From Echria macrotheca (lineage: Eukaryota; Ascomycota; Sordariomycetes; Sordariales; Schizotheciaceae): 64,000 nucleotides of DNA. The stretch lies in contig MU839843.1 in the NCBI GenBank assembly GCA_030411725.1, forward strand, positions 496,001 to 560,000, given 5' to 3'. Below are positions 11,431 through 22,158 of the stretch, in pieces (within the stretch, counting starts at the first letter, position 1; the number at the start of each line of letters is the position of its first letter). The notes beneath the pieces were generated by a model. It was not told where the DNA came from, made no database searches, and saw only the letters and a program-made list of their open reading frames with translations. Both the position numbers and the translations under genes were made by a program.

Positions 11431-12946
11431 TTAACCCTTGACCTTGAAGATGGACTCAGCCAGACGGCCAACATTCTCGCTCGTGATGCCAGCCACCGAG
11501 ATACGCCCGTCGCGCGTGGCATACACGCTGAACTCCTTGGCGAGCTTGTCCATCTCCTCGGGCGTCAGGCCGGTATACGCAAACATGCCAATCTGGCTGG
11601 TGATATGCGACCAGTCGTGCTTGGACCCGAGCTTCTCGAGGTTCTCCTTGAGGAGCGCGCGCATGGTGATGATGCGGTCGGCCATGCCCTTGACCTCGCC
11701 AAGCCACTGGCCGTACAGCTCGGGCGAGTTGAGGATCTCGGCGGCAATGCGGGCGCCGTGGATCGGCGGGTTCGAGTACATCGGGCGCACCAGGATCTTG
11801 ACCTGCGAGTCGACGCGCTTCGCCTCGGCCGCGTCGGCGCAGACGAGCGAGAAGGCGCCGACGCGCTCGCCGTAGAGACCCATGTTCTTGGCGAACGACT
11901 GCGCCAGCGCCACGTTGTGGCCCTGCTCGACGAAGTACCGGACCGCAAAGGCGTCCGTGTCGATGTTGCCGCTCGCGAAGCCCTGGTAGGCCATGTCGAA
12001 GAACGAGAAGTGGCCGCGCGACTTGACCGCCGCCTCGATCTGCTTCCACTGCTCGGGGGTCGGGTCGACACCGGTCGGGTTGTGCGCGCAGGCGTGGAAC
12101 AGAAAGATGCTACCCTCGGGCGCGGCCTTGATGTCGGCCAGCATGCCCTCGAAGTCAAGTCCGATGGTGTCCTTGTTGTAGTACGAGTACTTCTCGACCG
12201 TCAGACCGGAGTCCTTGAAGACGGCCGCGTGGTTCGCCCACGACGGCGTAGGGATGTAGATGGTCTTGGCGCCGGGGAAGTGGCGGGCGAGGAAGGCGCC
12301 GCCGATGCGCAGCGCGCCGGTGCCCGAGATGGACTGTGTGATGGCCAGCCGGTTGAGCGCCGTGCTGTCCTTGCCGTAGGCGAGCACCGCAGCCGCCTTG
12401 GTGAACTCGGGCACGCCCGTGATGCCGGCATACTCCTTGTTCAGGCGCGACGCAATCACCTTCTCCTCGGCCTTGCGCACCGACGGGAGCACATATGGCT
12501 TGCCCTGGTCGTCACGGTAGGCGCCGACTCCTGCGGTTGAGTCAGTTTATATGTTTGTGGGGGCGGGGTGTGGGATCGGCGACGAACCAAGGTTGATCTT
12601 CTTGTCGAACGAGTCGGCCTTGAACGCTTCGGTGATGCCTAGTGAATGATTGTTAGCTTGTCACAAAGGGAATATGTTCGTTCGGGTGTGTGCATACCAA
12701 GAATGGCCTGCATCAGACGGAAGCGGGCGCTTGGTCAGCAGCTGGTATCATGACGGACGGGGGGAATATTTTGCAGAAACCTACATCCTACAATCGCAAG
12801 TGTTAGTCAATTGCGCCACAGAGTCGCTTTGGACAACGTACAGGAGGGCCCTGGGGAACCTTGGCCCAGGTGGAAGCGGCGCGCACGGCGACCAGGTGGC
12901 GACCGGCGACGGCCCGGCGCGAGGCAATTCGCAGCGATGAGAGCAT
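11431..12946 (-). CDS. AAT1: Aspartate aminotransferase, mitochondrial
   Basis: Five exons on the minus strand: 12842-12946, 12785-12787, 12698-12707, 12588-12638, 11431-12530, giving 422 aa. The enzyme interconverts aspartate and 2-oxoglutarate with oxaloacetate and glutamate using PLP. The PLP lysine is residue 271 in SFAKNMGLYGERVG; HACAHNPTGVDPT and RPMYSNPPIHGARI are also canonical. The basic N-terminus (MLSSLRIASRRAVAG) is a mitochondrial presequence. Exon 2 is only 3 nt (GAT, Asp) and exon 3 only 10 nt. Both are needed to give the conserved GPPDAILGITEAFKAD, and each flanking intron has good donor and branch sites. A TGAGTCA site lies 159 bp upstream. A 456-aa antisense frame is a shadow. 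Confidence 0.95.
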
Positions 12947-13104
12947 CTTCGGAGGCGTCGGGTTGGGATGAGGAAGGAGCAAAGGGTCAACCTCGTGTGA
13001 CAGAACGGCGCAGTGTTGACTCGAACACAGTGGGGCGCTGGCTGGTGGTTAAGGAAGGGGGTGGTGGAAAGGCCAGCTGGATCGGAGCGGCTTTTTTTTT
13101 CTCT

Positions 13105-13111
13105 TGAGTCA
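13105..13111 (-). promoter_or_regulatory. CPC-1/GCN4-type site TGAGTCA upstream of aspartate aminotransferase
   Basis: A perfect TGAGTCA heptamer (palindromic consensus TGASTCA) lies 159 bp before the start codon. A near match TGACTCG is at about 13017. The spacing mirrors the site before tryptophan synthase, suggesting common cross-pathway control of both genes. Confidence 0.55.
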
Positions 13112-14388
13112 AATGTTTACCGTCGCATCGTCGCATGGCGTCAATTCCATGGCGGGTCGACCCTGCCAAGCTGCTGCGTCAATGGCGCTGGTGGGGCCCA
13201 AAGGTTTTCCGCACCACTCGGAAGGCTGCAGCTGGCGGCGGCCGACAGGGATGCTGCTCAGCTCTTCAGAGCCCGATTCGGCTAGCGCGTCTACGCGTCT
13301 CCACAGGAGACTTCACCCGGAGCTGCATGTCTGAAGTTCTGAACCCAAATCTGGAAGAGAGGTAATTCACGAGATCCAATTCGTAAAAGTAGAAACCGTA
13401 TTCGTATGCTGACTCTTATTGAAGGCGCTAAGCTGAACATCTATTTCATCATTCACCCCAAAAATTTCGACATTGGGGGCAAGAGGGCTTTGTCCTAGAC
13501 TCCTGGTGGACTGAGACTCTGCTCTGCTCCCGTTTAAACCCACGCAACAAACTCGTAGATACTAGAAGTAAACTCGATCTGATACGCCGAGCCCGTTGTC
13601 GGCTGGCACCCCCTGAGTGCACGAACAAGAATGCCTAAGTACAGTTTGCCGTCAAATGTGGCTTCCGGGCGTACCATAATTAGAATTAGCTCTCGTCGCT
13701 TCGAGACCTTCCGCCGTCCGTGATGCTCATGGAAGAGCGGTAGTGGTTGCTCTGTCGTCGGTTATCCTGATTATGGGATGGTATGGGCCCGCCCAAGTGT
13801 CGACCGCTGAGAAGAAGTCGCCCGATGGGAAGGTGGTCCCACCGCAGTGACAGCACTGGTTTTAGAAGGGCTGCGCCAACCGCACCTGCCACCATGGTGC
13901 CTGCCTCTCACGACAACGGAGTTGGATCGAAATAAACGCAGGGCTTTTCCTGATTCCCTGCCACCCTCCCACACTAAGTACATAGCTAGCGGCTACTCAA
14001 CCCCCAGGTATTCTGTTCTCAAATGCCAGGCATCCTCCATTCTCTCTCTCCCCCTTTCCATTATTACTCGCACCCCATGCCACATGTATTGTTAGAAATA
14101 GCACGAATTTCCGCGTCACATCACATGCAGAATAGCGTCCGGTCCTGCAACTATCGCGGCATTGCACCGGACTCCACTGTATTTGGTTTCCTACAGCACC
14201 GCAACCGGCGATAGCTGTTGCGGGAAAGCTATAAGTACGCCGTTCCAGCCGCTCTCGGGCAGAACCAACAGAACCTGACTCGGGATCCTGCATAGCTTGT
14301 TCCTCACACTCACCACTACACTCACCACCACACTCATCTACACATTGATCGCCACACGATCCCGCCGTCGAATCACTTATTGCGTACT
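13112..14388. other. Intergenic, divergent promoters
   Basis: About 1.3 kb between the aminotransferase promoter and the orphan gene at 14389. A TATA-like element (GCTATAAGTA) lies near 14228-14237, about 150 bp before that ATG. Nothing else is supported. Confidence 0.5.
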
Positions 14389-14910
14389 ATGGAATCTCCC
14401 GGACTAGTCACTATTGGTACACAATTAGATATCTGGGACGCATACTACTGTACAAAGCCGAACATTCACAATATCAAAGTGCTTCGCAAATATATTCAAC
14501 AACTCAAATGCATTCCTCGCGACAAACGCGGCCGCTTCGACTACGCTGATGCCCGCGAAGCGCTGGGAAGAATCCACGCCTTCTTCGAGGGTACTTTTCC
14601 AGGCGACCCCTTCCCAAACCGGCCGAATCGCATAATCTGGAAGTTACAGGAAACGGACGCACACGAGAGACTCACAAGGGTCCACTGTTATGTTGACTCG
14701 GTGGTCTATGAGATCAAGAAGAGACTGGGGTGGCGACCAGCTTTCCGGGGCGTCAGATGTGCATATTGCGAAGTTCCGATATCTGCTGAAGACCGTGGGG
14801 CGACAATCAAGTGGATCCCAGTGGACCGAATCCCGCGGTGGGAGGAACGACGGCCTTCAGCCCGCAACGAAGACACCTTTAAGATTGTGGTACGGGGGCC
14901 TCACTCTTGA
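14389..14910 (+). CDS. Hypothetical protein, 173 aa
   Basis: A single open frame of 173 aa starting MESPGLVTIGTQLDIWDA. The start is the first ATG after a C/A-rich leader, with a TATA-like element upstream. The frame has C-rich third positions like neighbouring real genes. No domain recognised. Residues about 40-75 are charged (RDKRGRFDYADAREALGR) and the C-terminal third has a CAYC pair within an Arg-rich stretch. No signal peptide or membrane segment is evident. It may be lineage-specific, or a longer gene could be spliced onto it. Confidence 0.5.
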   Translation: MESPGLVTIGTQLDIWDAYYCTKPNIHNIKVLRKYIQQLKCIPRDKRGRFDYADAREALGRIHAFFEGTFPGDPFPNRPNRIIWKLQETDAHERLTRVHCYVDSVVYEIKKRLGWRPAFRGVRCAYCEVPISAEDRGATIKWIPVDRIPRWEERRPSARNEDTFKIVVRGPHS

Positions 14911-15301
14911 GCCCTAGCCACGCCTACACCCCCTAAACGACGGCAAAAAGTCGGTGTCTCAGGTCCTGAGAAGGAAAGGCTGTCAGGGGAAGAATGGCTT
15001 GAGATGTGCGTGAGGCTACGCCAACCGACATCGGGCATTATCAGGGAGTTTTGGTGATGGATTCTGGCGGGATGCATGGTATGGGCGCTACGGGATGTTG
15101 CGTAAGGTTTGTTTTCTCGTGATCTCTTTTTCATATCACGCTGCTTAAGCATGTGTGCTCTCTAGTCGATAATGGGCAGTTTTTATACGATTGGGCCGAG
15201 TCCCTGACTATTCCTTCCATCCTCCAATCTCGTGGTATCTGTAGCGTAAAATTCGTTCTTGCGGATAGCTGTGATCCAACCCTCTGATCCTTGATCAGAA
15301 T
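14911..15301. other. Intergenic between convergent genes
   Basis: 390 bp between convergent stop codons. Nothing recognisable. Confidence 0.5.
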
Positions 15302-16949
15302 TCATTGCCGAACCTTCAACCTAACCATCAACCTCTTGGGCGTTCTCAACCACCCTCCTTTCAGTTCCCACCCGCCATCCCCGCCATCCAGGGACATATC
15401 GTAGCGGTTCAGTAGCGTCGCGACAATCTTGTAGCTCTCAACAATCGCCAAATTTCTCCCCAGGCAAATGCGTGACCCAGCACCAAAGGTGAGGTCGGCC
15501 ACGCTCCGCTGCAGGCGGAGCCGCGCGTTCCAGGTGTTTGTGTCCTCGCCCGGAAGCTGCAACCAGCGCTCCGGACGGAATTCTTCTGCATCGGGGCCAA
15601 AGACAGAAGTGTTGCGGCCCGTGATGTACGCATTCAGACCAACTTTTGTACCCGGCGGGATGAAGACGCCGTTAGGCAGGGTGAGGCCGGAGTCGGGGAC
15701 GTCGCGTTCGTATACTTGGCAAAGGTCAGCAATGGATTCCTGCCCAAAAGAAAGGGAACAAAAACGTACACGCCCCCGCGATGGGCTGCATGCGCGTCCC
15801 CTCGTGCCAGACAGCGTCGAGATACGGCAGTTGTCGAGCAACATTGAACGGGACAGGTTGATCCTTATCCACACCAGCCGCTCGAACTTCGGCCACCACC
15901 TTGGCGTGGACCTCGGGATGGCTGAGGATAAAGTACATAATGGCCGAGATGATGATGGCCGTAGTGTCGGCGCCGGCGATGACGTGCTGCATCGTGTACG
16001 CGATCACGGCGCCGTCGTCGACCGTTTCGGGGTTCTGGTTCTTGACGTCGATAAAGTGCTGCAGATAGTCCTGCGGCGGATTCCCATCCTTCGAATCAGC
16101 CCCCGTCAGACGGGCCGTATACCCGTCGACGGCAAGCTTCAACAAGCCCGTGAAGCTGCCCGGCCCGATTTTTATGACGGGGTTCTTGTCCAGCCAGAAG
16201 TCGAGCCAGGGCATCTGCCCGACCGTCTGGAAATAGCTGTTGACAACGGCCGACAGCTCGATGGTGCCGTCGAAGTCGCTACCGTGCTGAAGATACCCAA
16301 ACGGCCGGCTGAAGATGATGTGGCTGCTCAGGTCCCAGATGAGAAACAGCGACCACTGCCACATGTCGCACGCCTTGTCTGTGGATACAAACCGACGGTC
16401 GAGCTGTGCGCACAGCTCAGTGATGGTGTTGTCCATGTGCGGCTCGACGTCCAGGGCCGCGCCGAGCGTGTAGTACTTTGACACGGGCTTTCGGGCCTGC
16501 GCGTGCCGGCTCGGGTCGGGCTCGCCAAACAGCAGGTAGGAGAGCTTTCCGTCGACGACAGCGCTGGCCGAGGCATAGAATCCTGACTTGCGGAACTTGC
16601 CATCGGTGCCGTAGAGCGTTCGGATCAGCTCGGGAAAGTCGAGTGTAACCGTGTCGGGGCCGATGCGCACCGCTGGGCCGTATTTCTTGTGTAGTTCCTG
16701 GATCGTGAGCGGGTATCGATCACTCCAGATGACCAGCAGGCGCCAGAGATTGGACCATCCCGCGAGAAACGGGCCGGGGACGTGGCGGAGGGGAGAAGTT
16801 GTCCACGACCAGGCATACCAGGTGAAAATGGTGACGGCGAAGACACTGCTGACGAAAGCTAGTATCTCGACAGGGTGTTTTTGCTTCAGAGTCGCGTTGA
16901 GAAAACCCCCTTCGAAAACGGGCGTGATACTCTCCTTGAGATTCTCCAT
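15302..16949 (-). CDS. Cytochrome P450 monooxygenase
   Basis: Two exons, 15770-16949 and 15302-15714, give 530 aa. The 55-nt intron has a GTACGT donor and TTGCTGACC branch. An N-terminal membrane anchor lies near residues 28-48 (EILAFVSSVFAVTIFTWYAW), followed by the Pro-rich hinge HVPGPF, so it is a microsomal enzyme. The I-helix oxygen-binding motif is AGADTT, the K-helix ExxR is EGTR, and the haem-binding motif FGAGSRICLG has its cysteine at residue 477. It resembles fungal P450s of secondary metabolism or detoxification; the substrate is unknown. Start choice: a TATA element at 17029-17036 lies so close that the upstream in-frame ATG at 17030 would fall outside the transcript, so 16949 is preferred. 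Confidence 0.92.
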
Positions 16950-17028
16950 GGTGTCTACTGAAAGGCAAGATCGGAGAGGAGAGAGAGCATCTGCAACCAC
17001 ACCGCTGTCGTGGGGGAACTCACATCTC

Positions 17029-17036
17029 ATATATAA
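17029..17036 (-). promoter_or_regulatory. TATA box of the P450 gene
   Basis: TTATATAT on the minus strand, about 80 bp before the chosen ATG. Position and sequence fit a core promoter. Confidence 0.5.
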
Positions 17037-18316
17037 CCTACCTCACCTACATGCCATCCCTACCAAGCACCGGGTATCCATTGGATGCCTCGTGCGTCGT
17101 TATCATCGGCATCCTGTCCTGCACGGCAGTGCCAGCCAAACGGCATCCGACCCGGGCTGCACATGGTGCCACATGCGGCCTAGTCGGCGCATGGGTATTG
17201 GCTTGGCCGGTTCAGGCTCGCCCCCAAAGGGGTTCTCAATAGGAAGCGGGAAGGTTGCAGACCACCCTGCTTGATTGCGCCCTGTCAGAGAGGCGTTTCC
17301 CCACATTGCCGGCAGGTTCACAGCCCTACCCGAAGCTTATACATTTTGAACCCCCACCGAACCACGTCCCCGACCTCCACCACCTGGCGCCGCTCTGCAT
17401 GCAGCCCATCGGTATGGAAGTATGGTTCTTCATCTCGACCCGAAGCTTGTGATTTCAGGAGATGTCTTTATCATTGCGGTGTAAAACAGACGCAAGCATT
17501 GCAGGCCTCTCGGTCTCGTTTGGACTTCTTCTCTTGCGTGGACTTTTGTTTTTGCATTCAAATTACTCTACATTTCCTGTTATCATCAGGCCAATCTTTT
17601 GTTTGAAGTCACCCTGATCCGTCGCCGTTGTGACTCGGGACGCGTTGACGCAAAGCAAACGCGAGCGATCACAAATATCCGACGGAGCAATCTTCAATAT
17701 CCTCACAACAGCTCCAAGGGAAATACAGTGATTTAATAGACTGAGAGGGTTCATCCGTGAATAAGAACAAAATCGGTGCTCCCCAGGCCCCCAAGTTCAC
17801 CAGTATAGACTTCCCTTTATTTTGAACTAAAATGTCAAAACTGGTGGGTGGCATCAAACCCGACTTGTCGATGTGAGGCTTCCTTGAATAACCAATCTCA
17901 GACGAAGACTCATACTTCCCCACTCTTTCTCTGTGAAAGCATGATCGCCCATCCTCTCTCAGTTGTCAGAAAAATGTGACCGAGGAGTGGGTCAAGACAA
18001 TAGAAACAACAGAATGGGAGAGTTCGGATGAAAAGACCCACCACCCCTGGCAGCTCCCACACAATAGAACAACTGCACACAATAGAAACAATCATAAATT
18101 AAAGTTCAGATGAAATAGACCCACTGCTGATTTCAATCACTGTTTGGATTCCAAATCGTCTATAAATTTTTCCCTCCTCTTCCTGAACCTGTTCCTCTTC
18201 TGTTCCCTCAAACCATCCTGTTTGTCGCTCAACCAACTTGACCTCATCTCCCCAGCTCAACACCCAACATCAAGCTTCGTCACATCAAGGTCAACCCGAT
18301 CGCAATTACCATCACA
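17037..18316. other. Intergenic, divergent promoters
   Basis: About 1.3 kb between the P450 gene and the first small orphan gene. The last 150 bp are pyrimidine-rich, like a fungal 5' leader. No other feature seen. Confidence 0.5.
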
Positions 18317-18830
18317 ATGACCGACAAACAAGAGACCAACAAAGACATCTTCGCCCCCGGGGCCAAGATCCTCCCCCTCTTCAAGGGAGGCATGACCCCG
18401 CCCGGCCCGGCACCCACCCGCCTTGAGCTGCGCGAGCGCTACAAACCCACGCAGAAAAACGGCGAGTTTGTTCGTCTCGTCCTCAAGTCTCTCCTCCCAT
18501 CCAACCTGGTCCGTTATGTCACTCCCACCATGGTATACTGGGTCCTCAAGCACACACATTATAGTAAGTTTGCCCGTCCCTCCCTCCTCCCCTTCCAATA
18601 CCGAAAACAGGGTTGACTAACGCTCTGGTATCTCTACAGTCACTCTCTGCGAGGATTTTCCGGTGGAGGATGTTGACGAGTACTTCCACATGGTGGTTAC
18701 CATCGCCCTGGTCGCGGCCGGCAGGGCCGATGGTGGTCGAGATGCCGTCGAGTTGGGCATCTTCAAGACGCACGCGCCTGTGGGTCTCCTCGATTTTATG
18801 GAGGGCGCGAAGAATTCTACACAGGCATAG
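18317..18830 (+). CDS. Small orphan protein, tandem copy A
   Basis: Two exons, 18317-18563 and 18640-18830, give 145 aa. The 76-nt intron is phase 1 with donor GTAAGT and branch GACTAAC. No known domain. The N-terminal block KDIFAPGAKILPLFK is shared with copy B 0.8 kb downstream, as is the C-terminal block VTPTMVYWVLKHTHY...ALVAAGR...AVELGIFK. The intron interrupts the same codon position in both, so they are a tandem duplication. The protein looks helical and soluble, with weak amphipathic segments. No signal peptide. Function unknown. Confidence 0.75.
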
Positions 18831-19335
18831 GCCACTGATCGGAGGAGTGGTTGGGGTGGAACAGAGCTGTTTTTGTTGTTTGGGAGGGCCCCTGTTGATA
18901 ACATACCCGAGGTACTAGCACATGTGCAACACCTTTGGTAACTTTGTTGTGGCTTTTCTCGTCTGTTTTGATGCCTTGTCTGTTATATCTGTGGTGTCTC
19001 TTGTGTTCTATATGTGGTTTCTGCTATCGCTGATATCCTTCAAGTTTTTTGTGGACGACTTCCTTGATTGCACCATTTCAATCTTACCTTGGCCAATACC
19101 AAAAAGTATATAATATCACTTCATCTTTTCCATAACCTCACAATGAACCGCAGCGAGATCTTCGTGCGCCCAGGACCGCAAACATCCCGGCCCTCTCCAC
19201 CGCATCTCCCAGGACCTATTCCTCTTCTCCTCCTTCAACCATCGCACTCCGCGTCCGCACTCAACCAAGCCGACAACATCTCATCTCGCAACCAGTCACA
19301 ACCCATTAACACCTCTCCCAATCCACAACATCAAG
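18831..19335. other. Intergenic between tandem copies
   Basis: About 500 bp. Its last 100 bp resemble the pyrimidine/CA-rich leader of copy A, consistent with duplication of promoter and gene together. Confidence 0.45.
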
Positions 19336-19771
19336 ATGCCTTCCAAGGATATCTTTGCGCCTGGCGCCGCGAACATCATCGACCTGTTCAAGGCCTCGCT
19401 CATCCCATCCACCTCGTCTCGCCGCATGCAGCTACGCAGGAGTGAGCTCCCACCGAGGCCAACGTGCAGGACCTCTGCGACACGCTGAAGGCCAAACTCG
19501 CCGCCCATCTGGCAGCCTTCGTCACACCGAGCATGGGTCTGTGGATTCTAACCCATGCCCACGCAGGTAAGTTTTATTCCATTTATACCACTTTCTGTAC
19601 GTTTAGCAAGTCGGCTGACGAGCGTTGCTTGTTTTAGCCACGTTCGACAAGGGATTCACCGTCGATGAGCTTCCCGCATTGTTTGGAACGACGGTAATCG
19701 TGGCCCTTGGGGCTGCCGGTCAGGAGCGAGGCTTTGATGCGGTGGAGATGGGCATCTTGAAACACTACTAG
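19336..19771 (+). pseudogene. Small orphan gene, tandem copy B, one-base frameshift
   Basis: Exon-like parts 19336-19566 and 19638-19771 with a phase-1 intron at the same place as copy A. The first frame (MPSKDIFAPGAANIIDLFK) runs to about 19449. The homologous continuation (PTEANVQDLCDTLK...AAFVTPSMGLWILTHAHA) is in a different frame, consistent with one missing C in the run at 19447-19451. Read as written, the first frame stops at a TGA at about 19484. After the shift, 27 residues align with copy A without gaps (PTQKNGEFVRL / PTEANVQDLCD), and the second exon ends AVEMGILKHY. No GT...AG intron of suitable size removes the shift. Either a young pseudogene or a sequence error. Confidence 0.7.
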
Positions 19772-21136
19772 GTACTGATTGTCACGGCTGGATCAGTCCA
19801 TAGTCCATACCCTCCACCCCCAGGCCTAAAAGATATGCGAAGCTGTGGTCAAGACCTATGGCATAAGGGGCTCCGACAACTCGGGGGACGGAATACATGG
19901 GTTTCTGTACGGTTTGGGTCCGAGATGAAGAAAGGGAGCAGGATGGCTGACCTAGTGAGCAGGACTACATATAAAGATAATTTGGTAAGAGAACCGGTGT
20001 GTGTGTGAGCTCGGGTCTATTGTAAACCCGAACTTCATGAGAGAAAACGAATTCCGCCCAGGAAACCTTGTCTACCAGGTAATGAACGGACTTCTCCATC
20101 GAAAAGTCCATCGACCTGGAACCAAGATCAATCAATCTGTGGTCTGCTCAATAAAGTCTAGTCTATCAGGGTTACATGTGTCTGTGGAGATGCTCCACTT
20201 GTTCACTCTTATTTCTGGGCGGTGGAATAACTGTGTCCAGGAGCCCCGACAAGGGAAGCATGTCTGTTACGGATTTTATGTAGAGATAATATTGCCGAAA
20301 GGGGACGCGGACTGTAATAACCCTGCGGGGTGTAGACCGCGGGTCGGCAAGTACGGCATCCAAAAGGCGAGAGACGGGAGGCTTCATGACATCACCCCTG
20401 ATGTATACCATACTGATCGGTCCCGGAGAAAACGGGGATATGGATATCAAGCAGTGAAAGGGACCGCGGGGAAGCAGTGGCGGCTAAATCGTCGCCTTCG
20501 GCGCGAAGCGGGGCCACGCAAATGCTGTCTGTTAGACATATAGCCTTTCCTCTTATATATAATAACGGAGAATTCTGACTCGTGTGGAGAGAAAAAGGTG
20601 GCTGATTTTCCGCGTGGGAATTATCTGGGGAAGTGTCTCGGCAGGGGCTGCCAAAACGGGTGGCTCCGTTCCTGCAGATACCCTAATACCGGGTTTATGC
20701 GGGCGTATAAGAAGGCTTGGCCGTGTATAGGCCGATTGCCCGGCGGACTGCTAATAACGAAGTCACTGACCATTGGACTCAAGCTGTATACGTTAGGCCC
20801 TAGTATACGCTCGGACGTTCGGTGGTACGGGTATGCGCCAAGAAAGACGAGGGCTTGGATCTTGGGCTTCGGGTCCGGACTGAGTGAGCTTCTTTACGAT
20901 CTAGAGAACGTGATTGGTCATAGGGATGATCAATATACCCTCCCTCCTTATTAAGGTCGAACAGAATGTCCGGACAGAGGGCCCAGAAATGGCCCAAAAA
21001 TAGGACGGTGCGAATAGGTATAAGAAGTGGACGTCGGGGGTTTCAAGTTGCGATTTCCTGGTCGAATCGCAACATCATTTCCGTCCTTTTCGTCCAACGG
21101 CTGTACCTAGTCTCGACAAACACCCTGTGAGCAAAA
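19772..21136. other. Gene-poor stretch
   Basis: About 1.37 kb. Frames at 20001-20543 (180 aa) and 20598-20954 (118 aa) lack recognisable motifs or clear codon bias and are not called. Several TATA-like AT tracts occur (for example near 20553). No repeat or RNA gene recognised. Confidence 0.45.
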
Positions 21137-21603
21137 ATGAGAAGCACTATCTTGGCATTCGTCTCCCTCGCCGCTACGGCTTGGTCGCAGATCACCGAGG
21201 CGCCGGTGGACGCGGCTGCTCCCACCGCAACAGCTTCGATCTCGTGTTCGCTAACCAGCCTGATGCCATCTTGCGGTGTATGCTCCCTTCCTCTCATGGA
21301 TCTACAACCTGCCTCATCTGGTTCTCCGTCTCTTTTTCTGTTTACCGGGGCAAAGGCAACAGGAGAAAAGCTGATGATGAATAGATCTCCTGCATCGCCG
21401 CCGCCGCCTCCGCCGTCGGCTGCACGTCGCCAATGGACTTTTCCTGTCAATGCTCCCACGCCATGGCCATGCAGTCGGCTGTCATGCCTTGCGTCGCCAG
21501 TGCCTGCGGAGCGGCCGCGGCGACGGTCGGGTCGGTTGCCAACGCCATTTGTACCGCCTGCGTGGCCACTCCCACGATGGTTGCCACGAAGGCTGGGATG
21601 TAA
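21137..21603 (+). CDS. Secreted CFEM-domain protein
   Basis: Two exons, 21137-21277 and 21385-21603, give 119 aa. The N-terminus MRSTILAFVSLAATAWSQ is a signal peptide. After it lies a cysteine-rich domain: MPSC, GISC, VGC, FSCQC, MPC, SAC, ICTAC, the spacing of a CFEM domain, with the usual Asp in TSPMDFSC. CFEM proteins are fungal extracellular proteins; some bind haem and some act as effectors or surface receptors. There is no C-terminal hydrophobic tail, so GPI anchoring is unlikely and release from the cell is expected. The 107-nt phase-0 intron starts GTATGC and falls between the first two cysteines. Confidence 0.85.
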
Positions 21604-22158
21604 GGCTTGTGGAATTTACCGTTCAGCGTCCCTAGAAGCAAGGGGTCGGAGGTTAGATCTCGTTGACATGATCAAAAAGGGGCTGTGTGTACATAGGTGC
21701 TGGGTACATAACATGGATGGGGAAGGTTACAATAAAGACCGGACTATCATACCGTTACGTCGGGATCCTTTGAGTACCTTATGATAACATCTTGGCACTC
21801 TTCAGCGGGGTATCCAAACAGATCGGACTCGGCACGGGGATCGGCATCTTCCACGATTTTCAGCAACCTCCCACTACAATGAGTCAATAAAAAAGAGAGC
21901 CGGTATCCGATCGGAATGACGTGATCTAGCACCATCAGCACTAACACATCCCCTGACCGTCTCGGTGTGGGCCCCGGTCCACCGGCGATAAGCACCTTGG
22001 CACCGTTTGTAGGACCGGCGGTGGATCTTGCAAGCTGAGAGCGGGGATAAGGGGGAGGGGGTTCAGTTTTTCATAAATAGTTGGCTCATTTCAACTACCA
22101 GCTCTGATTATACCCGTTACACAGTTTTTGGATACTTCTTACCAAGCCCAGAGAAGAT
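21604..22158. other. Intergenic
   Basis: 555 bp between two plus-strand genes. Contains the CFEM 3' UTR and the promoter of the monooxygenase gene. Nothing else seen. Confidence 0.5.

Noticed and set aside
11170..12540. 456-aa plus-strand frame opposite aspartate aminotransferase
   Set aside because: It mirrors a highly GC3-biased real gene and is rich in Arg, Leu and Val with no motif.
20001..20954. Two plus-strand frames of 180 and 118 aa
   Set aside because: No motif, no codon bias like neighbours, no splice continuation. Left as unannotated.
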